The notes: generated by a model not told the origin, from the letters alone. 64,000 nucleotides of DNA from Paenibacillus turpanensis (GCF_011421635.1 NZ_WTLI01000014.1:85778-149777); one strand, 5' to 3'. Positions 38,801-46,848 are shown, numbered from the stretch's first letter. Numbers and translations are program-made.

Positions 38801-39260
38801 TCAACCCGAAGGCATAGGAGGAGGAAGCACTGCTTAGGATCGTGCCCTCCGAAATAAACAAGCCGTTCGGAACTCCCGTCGCGTGCCCGCTAATATCGTA
38901 AAAATCGGCATTAATGCCGGCAATCACCCGATTCCCCGGGCGATCGGCCTCATTCGCCATTTGGGTTACCCCTTGGAACCCGGTGACCTTGCCGGACTTG
39001 GTGCCCGCCTGCAGCTCTAAGTTGGGGTTCTTCGGATCAAACTCGACTGCATGCATCTTTTCTGGTCCACGGGGAGTGGACATGTCATACCAAGAGTACA
39101 CAGCCCCGGGGGCAAGCTCCATTTGCCGCATGTCGACAACTTGTCCGAATTCGCTTACCGGAACATCCGCTGCTGCCGCCGCAGGAATGGACGGCTGGAT
39201 CAGCGCCACCATCATAAATAAGGTCATCCATATACTGAACCATCGTGATTTTCGATGCAC
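32898..39260 (-). CDS. Giant SLH-anchored surface enzyme: phosphodiester glycosidase plus purple-acid-phosphatase-like domain
   Basis: 2,120 aa, GTG start with AAGGAC upstream, Sec signal (ending AAAAAD). Residues about 75-400 form a phosphodiester glycosidase (NAGPA-like) domain with IAGINADFYDISG and EAMNLDGGGSSTF. Ig-like domains, a carbohydrate-binding-like module (575-740), a further Ig-like unit and a cohesin-like domain (850-985) follow. Residues 1090-1440 are an N-terminal PAP domain plus calcineurin-type phosphatase: FFGDSQ, HAGDIVDHG, GNHE, NGHDH. Three Big_2 repeats (about 1460-1720) and three SLH repeats (1930-2120) complete it. It could remove GlcNAc from phosphodiesters and release phosphate at the cell surface; this coupling is inferred. 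Confidence 0.88.
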   Translation of the reverse strand: MHRKSRWFSIWMTLFMMVALIQPSIPAAAAADVPVSEFGQVVDMRQMELAPGAVYSWYDMSTPRGPEKMHAVEFDPKNPNLELQAGTKSGKVTGFQGVTQMANEADRPGNRVIAGINADFYDISGHATGVPNGLFISEGTILSSASSSYAFGLKPDGTSIYGSPKLTKTVTIGGTTTNLTHINRYRGADQLVMYTVHYAASTNTGSSGDEVLLEILEGEIKSGQTLRLKVSEVRKNAGDTPLSAGHVVLSASGSMRPVLSGLKAGEEVMVNLALEGEWNDVMVAVGGQGPIVKDGVVQAGVGPAGVHPRTAIGTKADGTIVLFEIDGRAPGFSEGVEVEELATILRDLGVVEAMNLDGGGSSTFVAKLPGETTRRMLNRGSDGGERKTGNSLLLVNKAPEGEAARLVVQPGFERVLAGATIPLKAAAVDANGHPAANNDARSWSADSAIGSIDGEGRFTAGQAAGEGKVSVQAGALKGTGQIEVVSELTQLKFPDELKAFNSGEKVALSVQALRSGQVVQANNSSLEWRVEGPIGTIDADGVFTATSENSKSGKIYVKHGDVETSMDVEVGTPPVVLEDFEAGIDNYRATGAAYNSVSIDVETNEDLVRFGGKSLRLEYDFVGKTGTSGAYVAARSTDQRIQIPGYPEKISMWVYGDGQKHWLRGQLRDGDNKAAPIDFVDSKNGVNWVGWNYVEATVPKGKSLPLSLDLPVRYMETSNNNKTKGVIYVDQIRAVYGPLTEDRTPPIIKNIAPADKQRIKTALPEIKAVAEDAGYDPVTSPGTTLIDPQTIRLYVDGQRVDHGLYPPKGQISYIPNDPLEEGPHTVKLSVRDMAGNPTVKEWSFYVDLGSPKLTYTVPQKLLAGNRAVFEIKGDQADQLTGGYLEFGFDPAKTDGFEVIPGPKLSAAQVTGVVQEDSGTVRVQFADLASAKNVTDEDVLAQVAFRVMPEAEGTHTVELRSGEVSFEGRSTPLRLFAEPVVSTIETQLTLDWNYEGVTEGFETQFTIKDQDGRPVEGAALLIDGIELTDGTEIVKTNANGMLSTGKLTQSVKSYRLQAVKDTQYSPVMVFTVSKLAGKMTPYNISAAMAEDPSTARRFSWNTNPDVQGTVVDVVETTKFTSFEDAGAEVRRYHGSSRIYHTNNDGTIRVHKAAADGLQPNTAYTYRVGDGQGSYSEVGQFRTAAVGGDSTKFLFFGDSQATTKEGFDMWGETLQTGLDDMPDADFIVHAGDIVDHGHEEEQWNMWFDAAQQNLLKTTLVAVVGNHEVTGENPDVEGDEGKDFTSHFNFPENGIDKLKGMNYSFDYGKVHVAVLNSEYQFAEQRDWLRQDLADTDQPWKIVVFHRGPYGSYYSTEAVKTHWTPVLDEFKVDMVLNGHDHIYLRTYPMSNGFAVPSGQGTVYVIGGSTGPKFYEHYVRPWQEVVFKESTQIYSKVEVEGGTLTFIAKTVDGREVDRFELKKLDVIEELELQGAAQLKVGETAQTVVEAVYTLSGRVTITEGVTYSSSDSAVASVDSEGQLEALKAGTAVITAVYAGVSGSYTLKVLPHDVVLTGIEVSGPEALKVNETGEAVTKAVYSDGTKVALPEGVAYSSSDAAVASVDNKGQLEALKLGTAVITAVYSGFSDTYTLKVLPPDVALTGIEVSGPEALKVGETGEAVTKAVYSDGTKVALPEGVAYSSSDSAVATVDQAGKLKALKAGTTVIQAVYHGKRDEFSLTVTTTSNNGNDEDEDSDGDTASTTPQAPAPSVKPEENGQYEVSELELKEGKTIQLKQPLRELVIPANVTQVSGSPLRVEADNLHVSIPIPVLHELSGLVGEDELAGSLIRLTVAPIGEEEEARLLDNAEGRYSAGLRSVGEAYNFTLSITTQSGEIMKLTQFAQPLQISFKVNSQADRELTGIYYISDRGTLEYVGGRWEDGMLTAEVTHFSRYAVLEYTAEYRDVPVGHWAHDVILQLSAKQLVQGEAGRFSPDRKVTRAEFTAMLVRALKLGVAGEASQPAFADVPAQAWYADDIARAAAAGLVNGLSKESFAPEAAISRQEMAAMIVRAYEYASKTKVAGDSAHAFEDVVSAPEWVQTAIAKAKALGLVNGREQHRFEPEGSATRAESAAVLYELLAKLDKAK
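34180..34840 (-). repeat. Tandem Big_2 repeats, about 261-bp period
   Basis: Three copies coding for 87-aa units with SGPEALKV, AVYSDGTKVALPEGV and AYSSSDAAVASVD. The two 5' to 3' central copies (around 34229-34358 and 34490-34618) are almost identical at DNA level, so they can expand or contract by recombination. Confidence 0.88.
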
Positions 39261-39627
39261 TTGTCCTTCATCCTCTCCATTGAAAATCAGTGAATATGTT
39301 TACGTGTCTACATCGTCTCTATAAAAATAGTTGCGCCAGTGATACCCGTCGATGCCCCCTCTCTATCCATTTCTAGCAATCTAGTAAATCCGTCCGCTAG
39401 TAGACCCCTAAAATTATCCACAATATTTGTAAACTGTGCTTCATCCCCGCTTAAAGATTTGGTAAACGATTTCGGGAACATTGTCGATCCGACGGGAATG
39501 GTAGGGGAAAATAAGAAAACCTCTATCGAGGACCCTTCAAGGATGAGTGACCGCAACTCAGAGGTAGGTTTTCTAGTGATAAAGAATGTGTTCAACTCCG
39601 CTGAAAACTTATACATTCTTTATCGTT
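39261..39627. other. Intergenic stretch with two inverted repeats, no convincing gene
   Basis: A perfect 12-base inverted repeat, GATAAAGAATGT / ACATTCTTTATC, lies at 39579-39590 and 39614-39625. A second imperfect one (AGAAAACC...GGTTTTCT) lies around 39510-39576. Open frames of about 100 codons exist on both strands (39308-39616 minus, 39339-39629 plus), but neither has a ribosome binding site. It may be a decayed mobile element or an RNA gene. Confidence 0.45.
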
Positions 39628-39662
39628 AAAAAAGGACCGTCGGCACTATGCCATACGGTCCA
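39628..39662 (-). terminator. Terminator of the sigma factor operon
   Basis: Minus-strand GGACCGT pairs with ACGGTCC over a 14-base loop and runs into six T's. Confidence 0.85.
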
Positions 39663-39683
39663 AGGTTTTCGGTTCCATTCGTT

Positions 39684-40592
39684 CTATTCTAAGTTTAGAT
39701 GCCGTAATTTATCGGGGTTCCGAATGAGATAGATCTGCTGAACGCGGCCTTCACGAAACGCAAGACTAACGACGGTTGGATAGGCTTCGGATGGGCTGCT
39801 TAACATAAAGCCAAGCTGTCCATTAACTTTGACGAGCCGTACGCTTCCTGTGCCATTCCCTTTGGAAACTAGCCCATGAATGAAGGAAAGGACCCGCTGG
39901 CTGGATGTAATCGGACTAATGGCCGCCACAACCTTGCCTCCCCCATCACTGTACAGCACGATATCATCAGAGAGCATGGCGAGCAGGCCTTCCATATCGC
40001 CTGTAGCCGTTGCTTGGAGGAAGCGAAGTACGAGCTGCTCGGACTGCGCACTGGGGACCAGCTCCACAAGCGCCTCCTCTTGGATTTTCCGTTTCAGACG
40101 GCTGTAAATCTTGCGGCACCCAAGCTCCGTCTTGTTTACAAAGTCTGCAATATCGTCATACCCATATTCGAAAGCTTCCCTTAGGATGAATACGGCACGC
40201 TCAATCGGAGTTAGCCGTTCAAGCATGACAAGGAAGGCGTACGAGATGGTATCTTCCAATTCAATGGTTTGGAGTGGGTCCTGTCCTGCTGAGCCTGACG
40301 CCGCTTCATAGTCTTGCAGCAGAGGCTCCGGGAGCCAGGGACCGATATACACTTCTCTTTTATTCTGCGAGGATTTCAAGAAGTCGAGACAGCGGTTGGT
40401 TACCATTTTGCATAAATACGATTTTAGGTTGCGGATACTGCCGTCCTGGACATGTTCGTCCTTTTGCTGGATCGTGACAAACACGTCTTGCACCAAATCC
40501 TCCGCATGTGTGACAGAGCCTAACATCCGATAGGAAATGGAAAGCAGAAGCGGTCTATAAGTCCGATACGCAAGATCAAGCTCCATCATCAT
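39684..40592 (-). CDS. ECF41-type sigma factor with fused SnoaL-like C-terminal domain
   Basis: 302 aa. Sigma region 2 is at residues 8-75 (YRMLGSVTHAEDLVQDVF), region 4 at about 120-175 (MLERLTPIERAVFILREAF, YDDIADFVNKTELGCRKIYS). The linker contains GPWLPEPLL, the WLPEP signature of ECF41, and the SnoaL-like tail contains DGGGK and RNPDKL. In this group the tail acts in place of an anti-sigma factor. It overlaps the upstream oxidoreductase gene by 17 bases. The promoter at 41927 matches the group's target, so it is probably autoregulated. Confidence 0.93.
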   Translation of the reverse strand: MMMELDLAYRTYRPLLLSISYRMLGSVTHAEDLVQDVFVTIQQKDEHVQDGSIRNLKSYLCKMVTNRCLDFLKSSQNKREVYIGPWLPEPLLQDYEAASGSAGQDPLQTIELEDTISYAFLVMLERLTPIERAVFILREAFEYGYDDIADFVNKTELGCRKIYSRLKRKIQEEALVELVPSAQSEQLVLRFLQATATGDMEGLLAMLSDDIVLYSDGGGKVVAAISPITSSQRVLSFIHGLVSKGNGTGSVRLVKVNGQLGFMLSSPSEAYPTVVSLAFREGRVQQIYLIRNPDKLRHLNLE

Positions 40593-41895
40593 TCCCGTCC
40601 TTCTCTTTTGCTCGTCCTTCTATAATATGCCGGGCAGCCTCTTTCGCACTGGCCAAGGATGCACTGACCAGCACCCCCGCTGACCCGACCCAATCACCGG
40701 CGACGTACAATCCGTTACGCCCTTTGACTACAGTCCCAGGCCTGCCTTGGGAACCACCGTTCGCGGCGGTAACCATCCCGTGTGAGACGAGCATTCGCGG
40801 AAGGAAACGCTGCTGAATGACGTGTTTGCGCCAACCGGGTTGAATACAATCCAGAAAGCCGGTAAGCTCAAGCTCATCACGTTTGGGGTCCGTTTCTTTT
40901 GATGATGATAAATATTTCATGACATGCACCACTTCTTGTGTTGGATCATCGGATAACCTGGCCGCGGCGGAATGATTGGAATAATACCATGAATCCTCTA
41001 CACCTAATACAAATTTCGTTTTTGGCCGGGGCATTCCAGATACAACGAGATCCAAGCATGCGGCACGAACAGGAATGATTTGCTCATAAATTCGGCTTTC
41101 CTCCGGAGTAAGAGCCAGCTGTAGAAAAGCCAGTGTTTCCTTTGGCCCTGCAGTAGAGATAACATTACGAGCTTTCAGCTCCACGCCATCTTTCAAAGTG
41201 ACCGTCATCTGCGGGAAGCTTCCCTTAATTTCTCTAACAGTCGAGCTGATGCGGATCGATACACCCGCTTGCTTTGCCTGCTCCGTCAATCGATGGACAA
41301 GAGATCCCCAACCTCCATCTACATATAACACTTGACTCTGCTTGAGCTGCTCGACTGCAGCGCCTGCGCTCAGCAGATCCGCGTCATCGCAGTACGTGGC
41401 CAGGCGAACGAGCGCAAGCACAATGCTCCGAACTCGTGGACTGGATATTTCCGCTTCCAGAAGAGCCTGCAAACTAACCCCTTGAAGCGCATGAGTGTCT
41501 GTTTTGTAGAGTGTCCGATAGAATCGCAGCAGCTGGATTTTTTCATGCCATTTTAGTAAGGAACCTAGCAGGAGCTGTGCAAGCGGAACCGCCCTCATCC
41601 CGCCGCCTGAATCTTGGAAGACGAATGTGCTTGGCGGTTTCGGTGCTGCTCCTGTAGGGGTAACACCTACCTCTTGTAAAATAGAAAGCGCACTCTTGTT
41701 AAGAGCATGCGCGCCCAAGTTTACGCGTGCACCGGATAATTCTGTGGAAACAGAACGTCCTCCGGGACGGTCCCCTTTTTCGAGCAGAAGTACTTTGTGA
41801 CCCGCCTTAGCCAAGAATATGGAGGCGGTTAAACCAGCAATGCCTGCTCCAATAATCGTAACATCCCAGATCGTCCCGTTGGTATTATTCGTCAT
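40576..41895 (-). CDS. FAD-dependent oxidoreductase (phytoene desaturase/amine oxidase superfamily)
   Basis: 439 aa from the ATG at 41895; the frame runs on to 41955 but the putative promoter lies in that part. The dinucleotide-binding motif IIGAGIAGLTASIFLAKAG is at residues 11-29, then LLEKGDRPGGRSVS, and a C-terminal FAD motif GLYVAGDWVGSAGVLVSASL. ECF41 genes are usually next to a carboxymuconolactone decarboxylase, oxidoreductase or epimerase; this is the oxidoreductase version. Substrate unknown. It is the first gene of the two-gene operon. Confidence 0.88.
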   Translation of the reverse strand: MTNNTNGTIWDVTIIGAGIAGLTASIFLAKAGHKVLLLEKGDRPGGRSVSTELSGARVNLGAHALNKSALSILQEVGVTPTGAAPKPPSTFVFQDSGGGMRAVPLAQLLLGSLLKWHEKIQLLRFYRTLYKTDTHALQGVSLQALLEAEISSPRVRSIVLALVRLATYCDDADLLSAGAAVEQLKQSQVLYVDGGWGSLVHRLTEQAKQAGVSIRISSTVREIKGSFPQMTVTLKDGVELKARNVISTAGPKETLAFLQLALTPEESRIYEQIIPVRAACLDLVVSGMPRPKTKFVLGVEDSWYYSNHSAAARLSDDPTQEVVHVMKYLSSSKETDPKRDELELTGFLDCIQPGWRKHVIQQRFLPRMLVSHGMVTAANGGSQGRPGTVVKGRNGLYVAGDWVGSAGVLVSASLASAKEAARHIIEGRAKEKDGNDDGA

Positions 41896-41926
41896 GGAAA
41901 TCATCCCTTCCTTCTGATACATACAT

Positions 41927-41953
41927 GACGAGGAACGGCTCACTTTTGTGACC
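41927..41953 (-). promoter_or_regulatory. ECF41-type promoter
   Basis: Minus strand: GGTCACA (41947-41953), exactly 16 bases, CGTC (41927-41930). The published ECF41 consensus is TGTCACA-N16-CGTC. It is 31 bases before the oxidoreductase ATG. Confidence 0.8.
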
Positions 41954-41993
41954 ATGGGAGTCGTATCGCCGGCTGACCCCAGAACGACAAACG

Positions 41994-42025
41994 AAAAAGA
42001 CTGCCGACATCGTTGTCAGGCAGTC
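41994..42025 (-). terminator. Terminator of the Tat phosphoesterase gene
   Basis: GACTGCC pairs with GGCAGTC over a 13-base loop and is followed by TTTTTCGTTT on the minus strand. Confidence 0.85.
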
Positions 42026-42111
42026 CACATTCTAACCGAGGGGGTACAATTTTGAGGTTTTCCATCGAGTCTTCCTTGCGGGGCGGGGGATGTCGGTGAG
42101 CGGCGCTACTC

Positions 42112-43353
42112 TTACCGAGGCTTGTGCGGCTTAACAACCTTTTCCTTCTTTTTGTTTTCTGGAATCGGCAGCGGCTGCGCGCTTTGGTCGTTCGCCGTGA
42201 GGTCGATGCCGTAATCCTTGGCAAACACCATATGCGTATCAACGAGGACGTTCGGATCGCGCTCGTCCAGCTGAAACACGCGGGCACCGCGCAGCCGGTT
42301 CCGGTCCTCGCCCGGCAGTCCGTATGCGCCAAAGCCCGTGCTTCCGGCGTAACCCAGCAGCACGCCAAAATAATTGCCATGATACGTGTTCACGTGGTCA
42401 TGCCCGCAAAACACGCCCTTCACATCGCCTCTCGCCAATATCGCCGAGAACAATCCGCTGTTGAACGGGCCCGGGCACTCATCCTCGTTTCGCTCGCCTA
42501 CGATATTGTGCTTCGCCAGCGCCCGGGCATGATCCGCCTCCGAACGGCCGTCGATACTGTCAAACCACATAAACCGGTGCTCCCATAACGGGATATGAAT
42601 AAACATTAAGGACGGAATTTTCGCGCCGTACTGCTGCTCCAGCTTCCTGGAGGTCTCCTCATACCAGGCCACCTGGTCAAAACGCAGCCAATCCCAGATC
42701 GGATACCCTTCAAAGTTTTGCCCTGCGATCGTATCCGGGGCGTAGCGTCCGCTGTCCATCAGCCATATATTAAATGCCGGCTTGCCGCCCTGTGAGCCCT
42801 TAATCAACAGGTTCATATTGCCCGTACCGGTTAGGCCCCTTGCTCCCGGCTCATTCACATTATGCTTGTACTCCATATAATATCGAAGCATGTCTTCTTC
42901 GTCGAACCCGCTGTTCGGCGTCGAATCCTCGTCATGGTTGCCGAACGTTACGGCCCACTTGATGCCCCGTTCCTCCATCGGCTGCGCGACGTTGTTCATC
43001 GCCTGCTTCATTTCCAGCTCGGTGTCGCAGCCTCCGGTAATGTTATCGCCGTTCAGCACGACAAAATCCGGCTGTTCTGCGTCGAGCACCTTCTCCATCA
43101 GCTCAATCGTCCGTTGATCGATGTACTCGTCGTCCTGCGTGTCGTTGAACTGGACAATCTTAAACTTCCCGTCCGGGTGAAACTGCAGCTTCGTTTGATG
43201 ATTCGGCTCGGGCTTCTCTTTGGCTTGGGCGATCCCGCCAAGTGCATCGATTGGAATTCCCGCAGAGCCAAGCGTGAGAGCCAGACCGCTCATGCCTCCA
43301 AGCTTCAAAAACTTTCGTCTGCTTAACATTTTGCCTGCATCCTCATGACTCAT
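42112..43353 (-). CDS. Tat-exported calcineurin-like phosphoesterase
   Basis: 413 aa from the ATG at 43353, 8 bases after AGGAGG. The N terminus carries the twin-arginine motif SRRKFLKLGG followed by a hydrophobic segment, so it is exported folded. Metal-site motifs are QFNDTQ, LNGDNITGG, TFGNHDED, IHIPLWEH and FCGHDHVN, in family order. Members of this type hydrolyse phosphomonoesters or diesters outside the cell. Substrate unknown. The nearby giant protein carries a similar but distinct phosphatase domain. Confidence 0.9.
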   Translation of the reverse strand: MSHEDAGKMLSRRKFLKLGGMSGLALTLGSAGIPIDALGGIAQAKEKPEPNHQTKLQFHPDGKFKIVQFNDTQDDEYIDQRTIELMEKVLDAEQPDFVVLNGDNITGGCDTELEMKQAMNNVAQPMEERGIKWAVTFGNHDEDSTPNSGFDEEDMLRYYMEYKHNVNEPGARGLTGTGNMNLLIKGSQGGKPAFNIWLMDSGRYAPDTIAGQNFEGYPIWDWLRFDQVAWYEETSRKLEQQYGAKIPSLMFIHIPLWEHRFMWFDSIDGRSEADHARALAKHNIVGERNEDECPGPFNSGLFSAILARGDVKGVFCGHDHVNTYHGNYFGVLLGYAGSTGFGAYGLPGEDRNRLRGARVFQLDERDPNVLVDTHMVFAKDYGIDLTANDQSAQPLPIPENKKKEKVVKPHKPR

Positions 43354-43458
43354 CAACCGAACCTCCTGCAACGTTTGTTTACTAGACTCTCCTAAAAGGT
43401 AAACAAATAATGTAAAAGGGCGGTTATGCAGGTCTAAATTGTTTGTAAATCGAAAGAT

Positions 43459-45078
43459 TCAAGAATGTTTGTCGCGGTATTCCTGAGGGGTAAGGCCGTA
43501 CTGCTTTTTAAAGGCATGATTAAACGAATGCGGGCGCTGGTACCCGAGCCGCACCGCGATTTCATATATTTTGTCCTGCGTATGCGTCAGTAAATATTCC
43601 GCCTTCTTCATGCGGACACGGTGGGCATAGTCGCTAATGTTTTCGCCGGTCTCAACCTTGAAAATCTTCGAAACGTAGACAGGATGCAAGTATACATGTT
43701 CGGCGATCGTTTGAAGCGACACGTCGTCCGCGATCCGCTGCTCGATAAAAGCCCGAATTTCATTAATCAGCTGAATCCGACTGTCCTTCGTTTCCTGCTC
43801 CATGTCCTTCTGAATGGCGCTCAGCCCCTGCACGGCCCACTCGCGGAGCTGATTTACGGTGCGAAACGCTCCGCCCTCCGCCATCCGATTATAGGCCGCA
43901 CCTAACAGCTGATGCATCTGCCGGCCATTTTTGTGACAGATATAAGTGTACGCCGAGGAAACGGCGAAGAACACCTCGAGCAAATGCTCCTGTGAGCCAG
44001 TATACTTCGCTTCAAGCTCGAGCAGAATCGCATCCAGCTTGTCACGGGCCTCCTTCCAGCGCGCCGCCTCCAGCAAATGATGGATTGTAGGCGGTTCATA
44101 CAGCTGCTGGAGCGTGGATACTTGCATATTTGTATAATCGTCGCCGAGCCGGATGAGCAGTTCATGCTCGTTGCCTATACGCTTACGAAACGTACTCAGT
44201 GCCCGGTTATAAAGCGAAGCGACATCGTCAGGGAACGTCCCCCGGCTGCTGACGAGTATCGAAATTCTTCCCTTTAAGAACGTATTCACCGCCGATTGGA
44301 GCGACGAAGCCGTTCGTTCCAGCTGAACCGTATCCAGCAGAGCCTCATCCACCCCCTTCTTTGGCTTCAGGAGGAACAAAAGATAATCATGCGGCTCCTT
44401 CGTATGCCAGCTGTCAAACTGATTTCCGAACAGCTCCTCCACCATATTGCCGATTGCGTATTCCATAAGAGATAAATCCTGAACACCGTATTCCAGGAAA
44501 TTGGACTCCAGCCGAATCATCAATATCGCGAAAGAATGGCGATCATAATTGGATAGCTTTAACATGTCCATTTTACTGCGTAAGGTTTCAGCGGAAATGG
44601 TACGGCCCTGAAGCAAATCATTCAGCAGACTGCCGCGAAGCTGAGGCAGGTTTTCATTAAACGCGTAGATCAGCCGTTGCTTGGATATGACTTCTTCCCA
44701 ATCCCGCCTGAGCTTCTCGATGACATTCCGGACACTATCCAGCAGATCGCCTTCCTTTACAGGCTTTAGCAAATAGTCCTCCGTCTGCTGAACGATCGCT
44801 TCCTTCGCATATTGAAAGTCGGAATGCCCGGACAGCAATATACATCGCGTGCGCAGCCACCTGCGATTGATTTGCGCAATCAGCTCAAGCCCTGTAATCC
44901 CAGGCATCTGAATATCGGTAAGAACGATATCGATTGAAAGCTGCTCGAGCAGCTCAAGCGCCTCTTTCCCCGAATAGGCTTTATACACCTGCTCGACGCC
45001 GACGGACTCCCACGGGATCGTTGAATAAAGTCGATCGACTACGTGATCCTCATCATCTACGATTAAGAGCTGCACCAC
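43459..45078 (-). CDS. Response regulator, YesN type (REC plus AraC HTH)
   Basis: 539 aa. Receiver domain at 1-120: acidic pocket DDE, phosphoacceptor Asp in DIVLTDIQMPG, switch Lys in LKPVKEGD. A middle region of about 300 residues follows, then two AraC-type helix-turn-helix motifs at 440-539 (SLQTIAEHVYLHPVYVSKIF; EIAVRLGYQRPHSFNHAFKK). It begins 3 bases after the kinase stop. It likely activates the binding protein and permease genes of this operon in response to extracellular sugar. Confidence 0.94.
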   Translation of the reverse strand: MVQLLIVDDEDHVVDRLYSTIPWESVGVEQVYKAYSGKEALELLEQLSIDIVLTDIQMPGITGLELIAQINRRWLRTRCILLSGHSDFQYAKEAIVQQTEDYLLKPVKEGDLLDSVRNVIEKLRRDWEEVISKQRLIYAFNENLPQLRGSLLNDLLQGRTISAETLRSKMDMLKLSNYDRHSFAILMIRLESNFLEYGVQDLSLMEYAIGNMVEELFGNQFDSWHTKEPHDYLLFLLKPKKGVDEALLDTVQLERTASSLQSAVNTFLKGRISILVSSRGTFPDDVASLYNRALSTFRKRIGNEHELLIRLGDDYTNMQVSTLQQLYEPPTIHHLLEAARWKEARDKLDAILLELEAKYTGSQEHLLEVFFAVSSAYTYICHKNGRQMHQLLGAAYNRMAEGGAFRTVNQLREWAVQGLSAIQKDMEQETKDSRIQLINEIRAFIEQRIADDVSLQTIAEHVYLHPVYVSKIFKVETGENISDYAHRVRMKKAEYLLTHTQDKIYEIAVRLGYQRPHSFNHAFKKQYGLTPQEYRDKHS

Positions 45079-45081
45079 CCT

Positions 45082-46830
45082 CTATCCTCCTTCCGCCGGC
45101 AGAGTTGCGTTCATCGTTTTTCTGCGCCATGAAAGCACAACTCGCAAGCCGCCATTCGATCCTCTCTCAAATGTGAGCCCCGAGCCTTGTCCATATTGAT
45201 AGCTTAACCGATGGTGCACGTTCCATGTACCGCAGCCGATATCCTCGGACATCGGAGCCTCAAGCTGAACACGAAGCAGAGCTAATCGCCCCTCCTCTAC
45301 TCCAGGGCCGTTATCCTCGACAATAATCCGGTTATACTCTTCACCCTGTTCTCCGGTGATGACAATCCGATCGGCCTCTAGGCTTCGCTCGATCCCGTGG
45401 ACGATCGCATTCTCGACGATAGGCTGCAGCGTCAACCGCGGAAGCTCCTCAGCCAGCAATTCATCAGGAATCCGAATCTCGAAATGCAGGCGATGAATGC
45501 GGAGCTGCTGTATCGATAAATAATGCCGGACCAGGTCGAGCTCCTCCTCCAGCCGTACAGTTTGTGTCTCCACCCGCGTCGTATAACGGTAAAATTCCGC
45601 TAAATGATGAGCCATCTCAACGACGGATTCCTTGTCCTCCAGCTCCGCGGAGTTAATAATAAAAAACAGGGAGTTATATAAAAAATGCGGTTGAATTTGC
45701 GACTGCAGCTGCTTAAGCGTCGCTTCCCGCGAACGTATTTTCTCCGCATACACATCCTCGACAAGCACTTGAATTTGCTCTGCCATTTCATTAAACCGAA
45801 CAATCAAATAATCGAACTCGTTATTGGGAAGACGCTCGATACGAGAAGACAAATCCCCTCTTTTTAACCGCTGCACGCTTCGAATCATCGTAACGATCGG
45901 AATTTGCACATTTCGATAAAGCAAGTACGCTCCGAGCACACAAATCAACAGCAGCAATGCGATTGACGCATAAAATAATTGCCGTGATGTCAAAATCGGA
46001 GACATGATTTTCTGCACCGGAACATAATCGACTAGATACCAGCCCAGCTGCTCCGTTTTCATGTAACTGACAAGGTACTCCTCATTTTCGATCAGCAGCT
46101 TCTCCTGCCCGGAATGGTGCAGGCTTCGTTCCTGAAGCTCGTGCACAATAAGCCCTACAATCCATTTCTCTACCGTCGTGTTCACAATTGGATCAAAGCT
46201 TGGATGATATAAAAAAGGATCGCTGTTACGATCCTGCTTAAAAGCATTTAGAAAGCTTACAATATTTTCATTCCCAAAACGGACCTGATACATAACGCGC
46301 GCTTCCTGAACCTTCTGCGATTTGGTTGGATCACCGACCTCTCGAACAAACCGGCCATTTCCTCCAATGCTCTTCGCGTCTTCATAAGTCCAAGTACGAT
46401 ATATCGGTTTATCCCAAGGCCACACCGTCGTACCGTTCACAAAAATACTGGAGGACAAGATCTGCTTCTCCTTCGGCAGCACAATCGTTAACTCATTGCG
46501 CCAGCCGCTGGAAACACTTTGCAGGCTCAGCTTTTCCGTGATCCTCGACTGCGCCTTCAACACATCGTAAGGCTCCGGGGAAAAACGTTCTACATATTCT
46601 CTTATGTATGGATCGCTCCCCAAGATTACGGGAAGCATCGATAAGCGCTCGACATTCGAATCCAGACCGTGAACGGCGAACGAGAGCTGATTCATGTTCG
46701 CCGTTTCAATCCGCTCCTGCAGCACTTTGTTTGTGATTTGATTCGTGTATGCATAAAGCAGCAGGATCGGTATCAAAAGCAGAATGAGCATGATCACGAT
46801 TTTGCTGAAAATGTTCAATCTCGATACCAT
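45082..46830 (-). CDS. Sensor histidine kinase, YesM type
   Basis: 582 aa. Two membrane helices (about 10-32 and 285-305) flank an extracellular sensor domain. A HAMP domain follows (RLKRGDLSSRIERLPNNEF), then the His_kinase box QIQPHFLYNSLFF with the phosphorylated His near 395 and HATPase motifs VENAIVHGIE and VEDNGPGVEEGR. It transmits a signal to the adjacent YesN-type regulator. Confidence 0.94.
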   Translation of the reverse strand: MVSRLNIFSKIVIMLILLLIPILLLYAYTNQITNKVLQERIETANMNQLSFAVHGLDSNVERLSMLPVILGSDPYIREYVERFSPEPYDVLKAQSRITEKLSLQSVSSGWRNELTIVLPKEKQILSSSIFVNGTTVWPWDKPIYRTWTYEDAKSIGGNGRFVREVGDPTKSQKVQEARVMYQVRFGNENIVSFLNAFKQDRNSDPFLYHPSFDPIVNTTVEKWIVGLIVHELQERSLHHSGQEKLLIENEEYLVSYMKTEQLGWYLVDYVPVQKIMSPILTSRQLFYASIALLLLICVLGAYLLYRNVQIPIVTMIRSVQRLKRGDLSSRIERLPNNEFDYLIVRFNEMAEQIQVLVEDVYAEKIRSREATLKQLQSQIQPHFLYNSLFFIINSAELEDKESVVEMAHHLAEFYRYTTRVETQTVRLEEELDLVRHYLSIQQLRIHRLHFEIRIPDELLAEELPRLTLQPIVENAIVHGIERSLEADRIVITGEQGEEYNRIIVEDNGPGVEEGRLALLRVQLEAPMSEDIGCGTWNVHHRLSYQYGQGSGLTFERGSNGGLRVVLSWRRKTMNATLPAEGG

Positions 46831-46848
46831 CCGACCCGCTCCTTAAAT

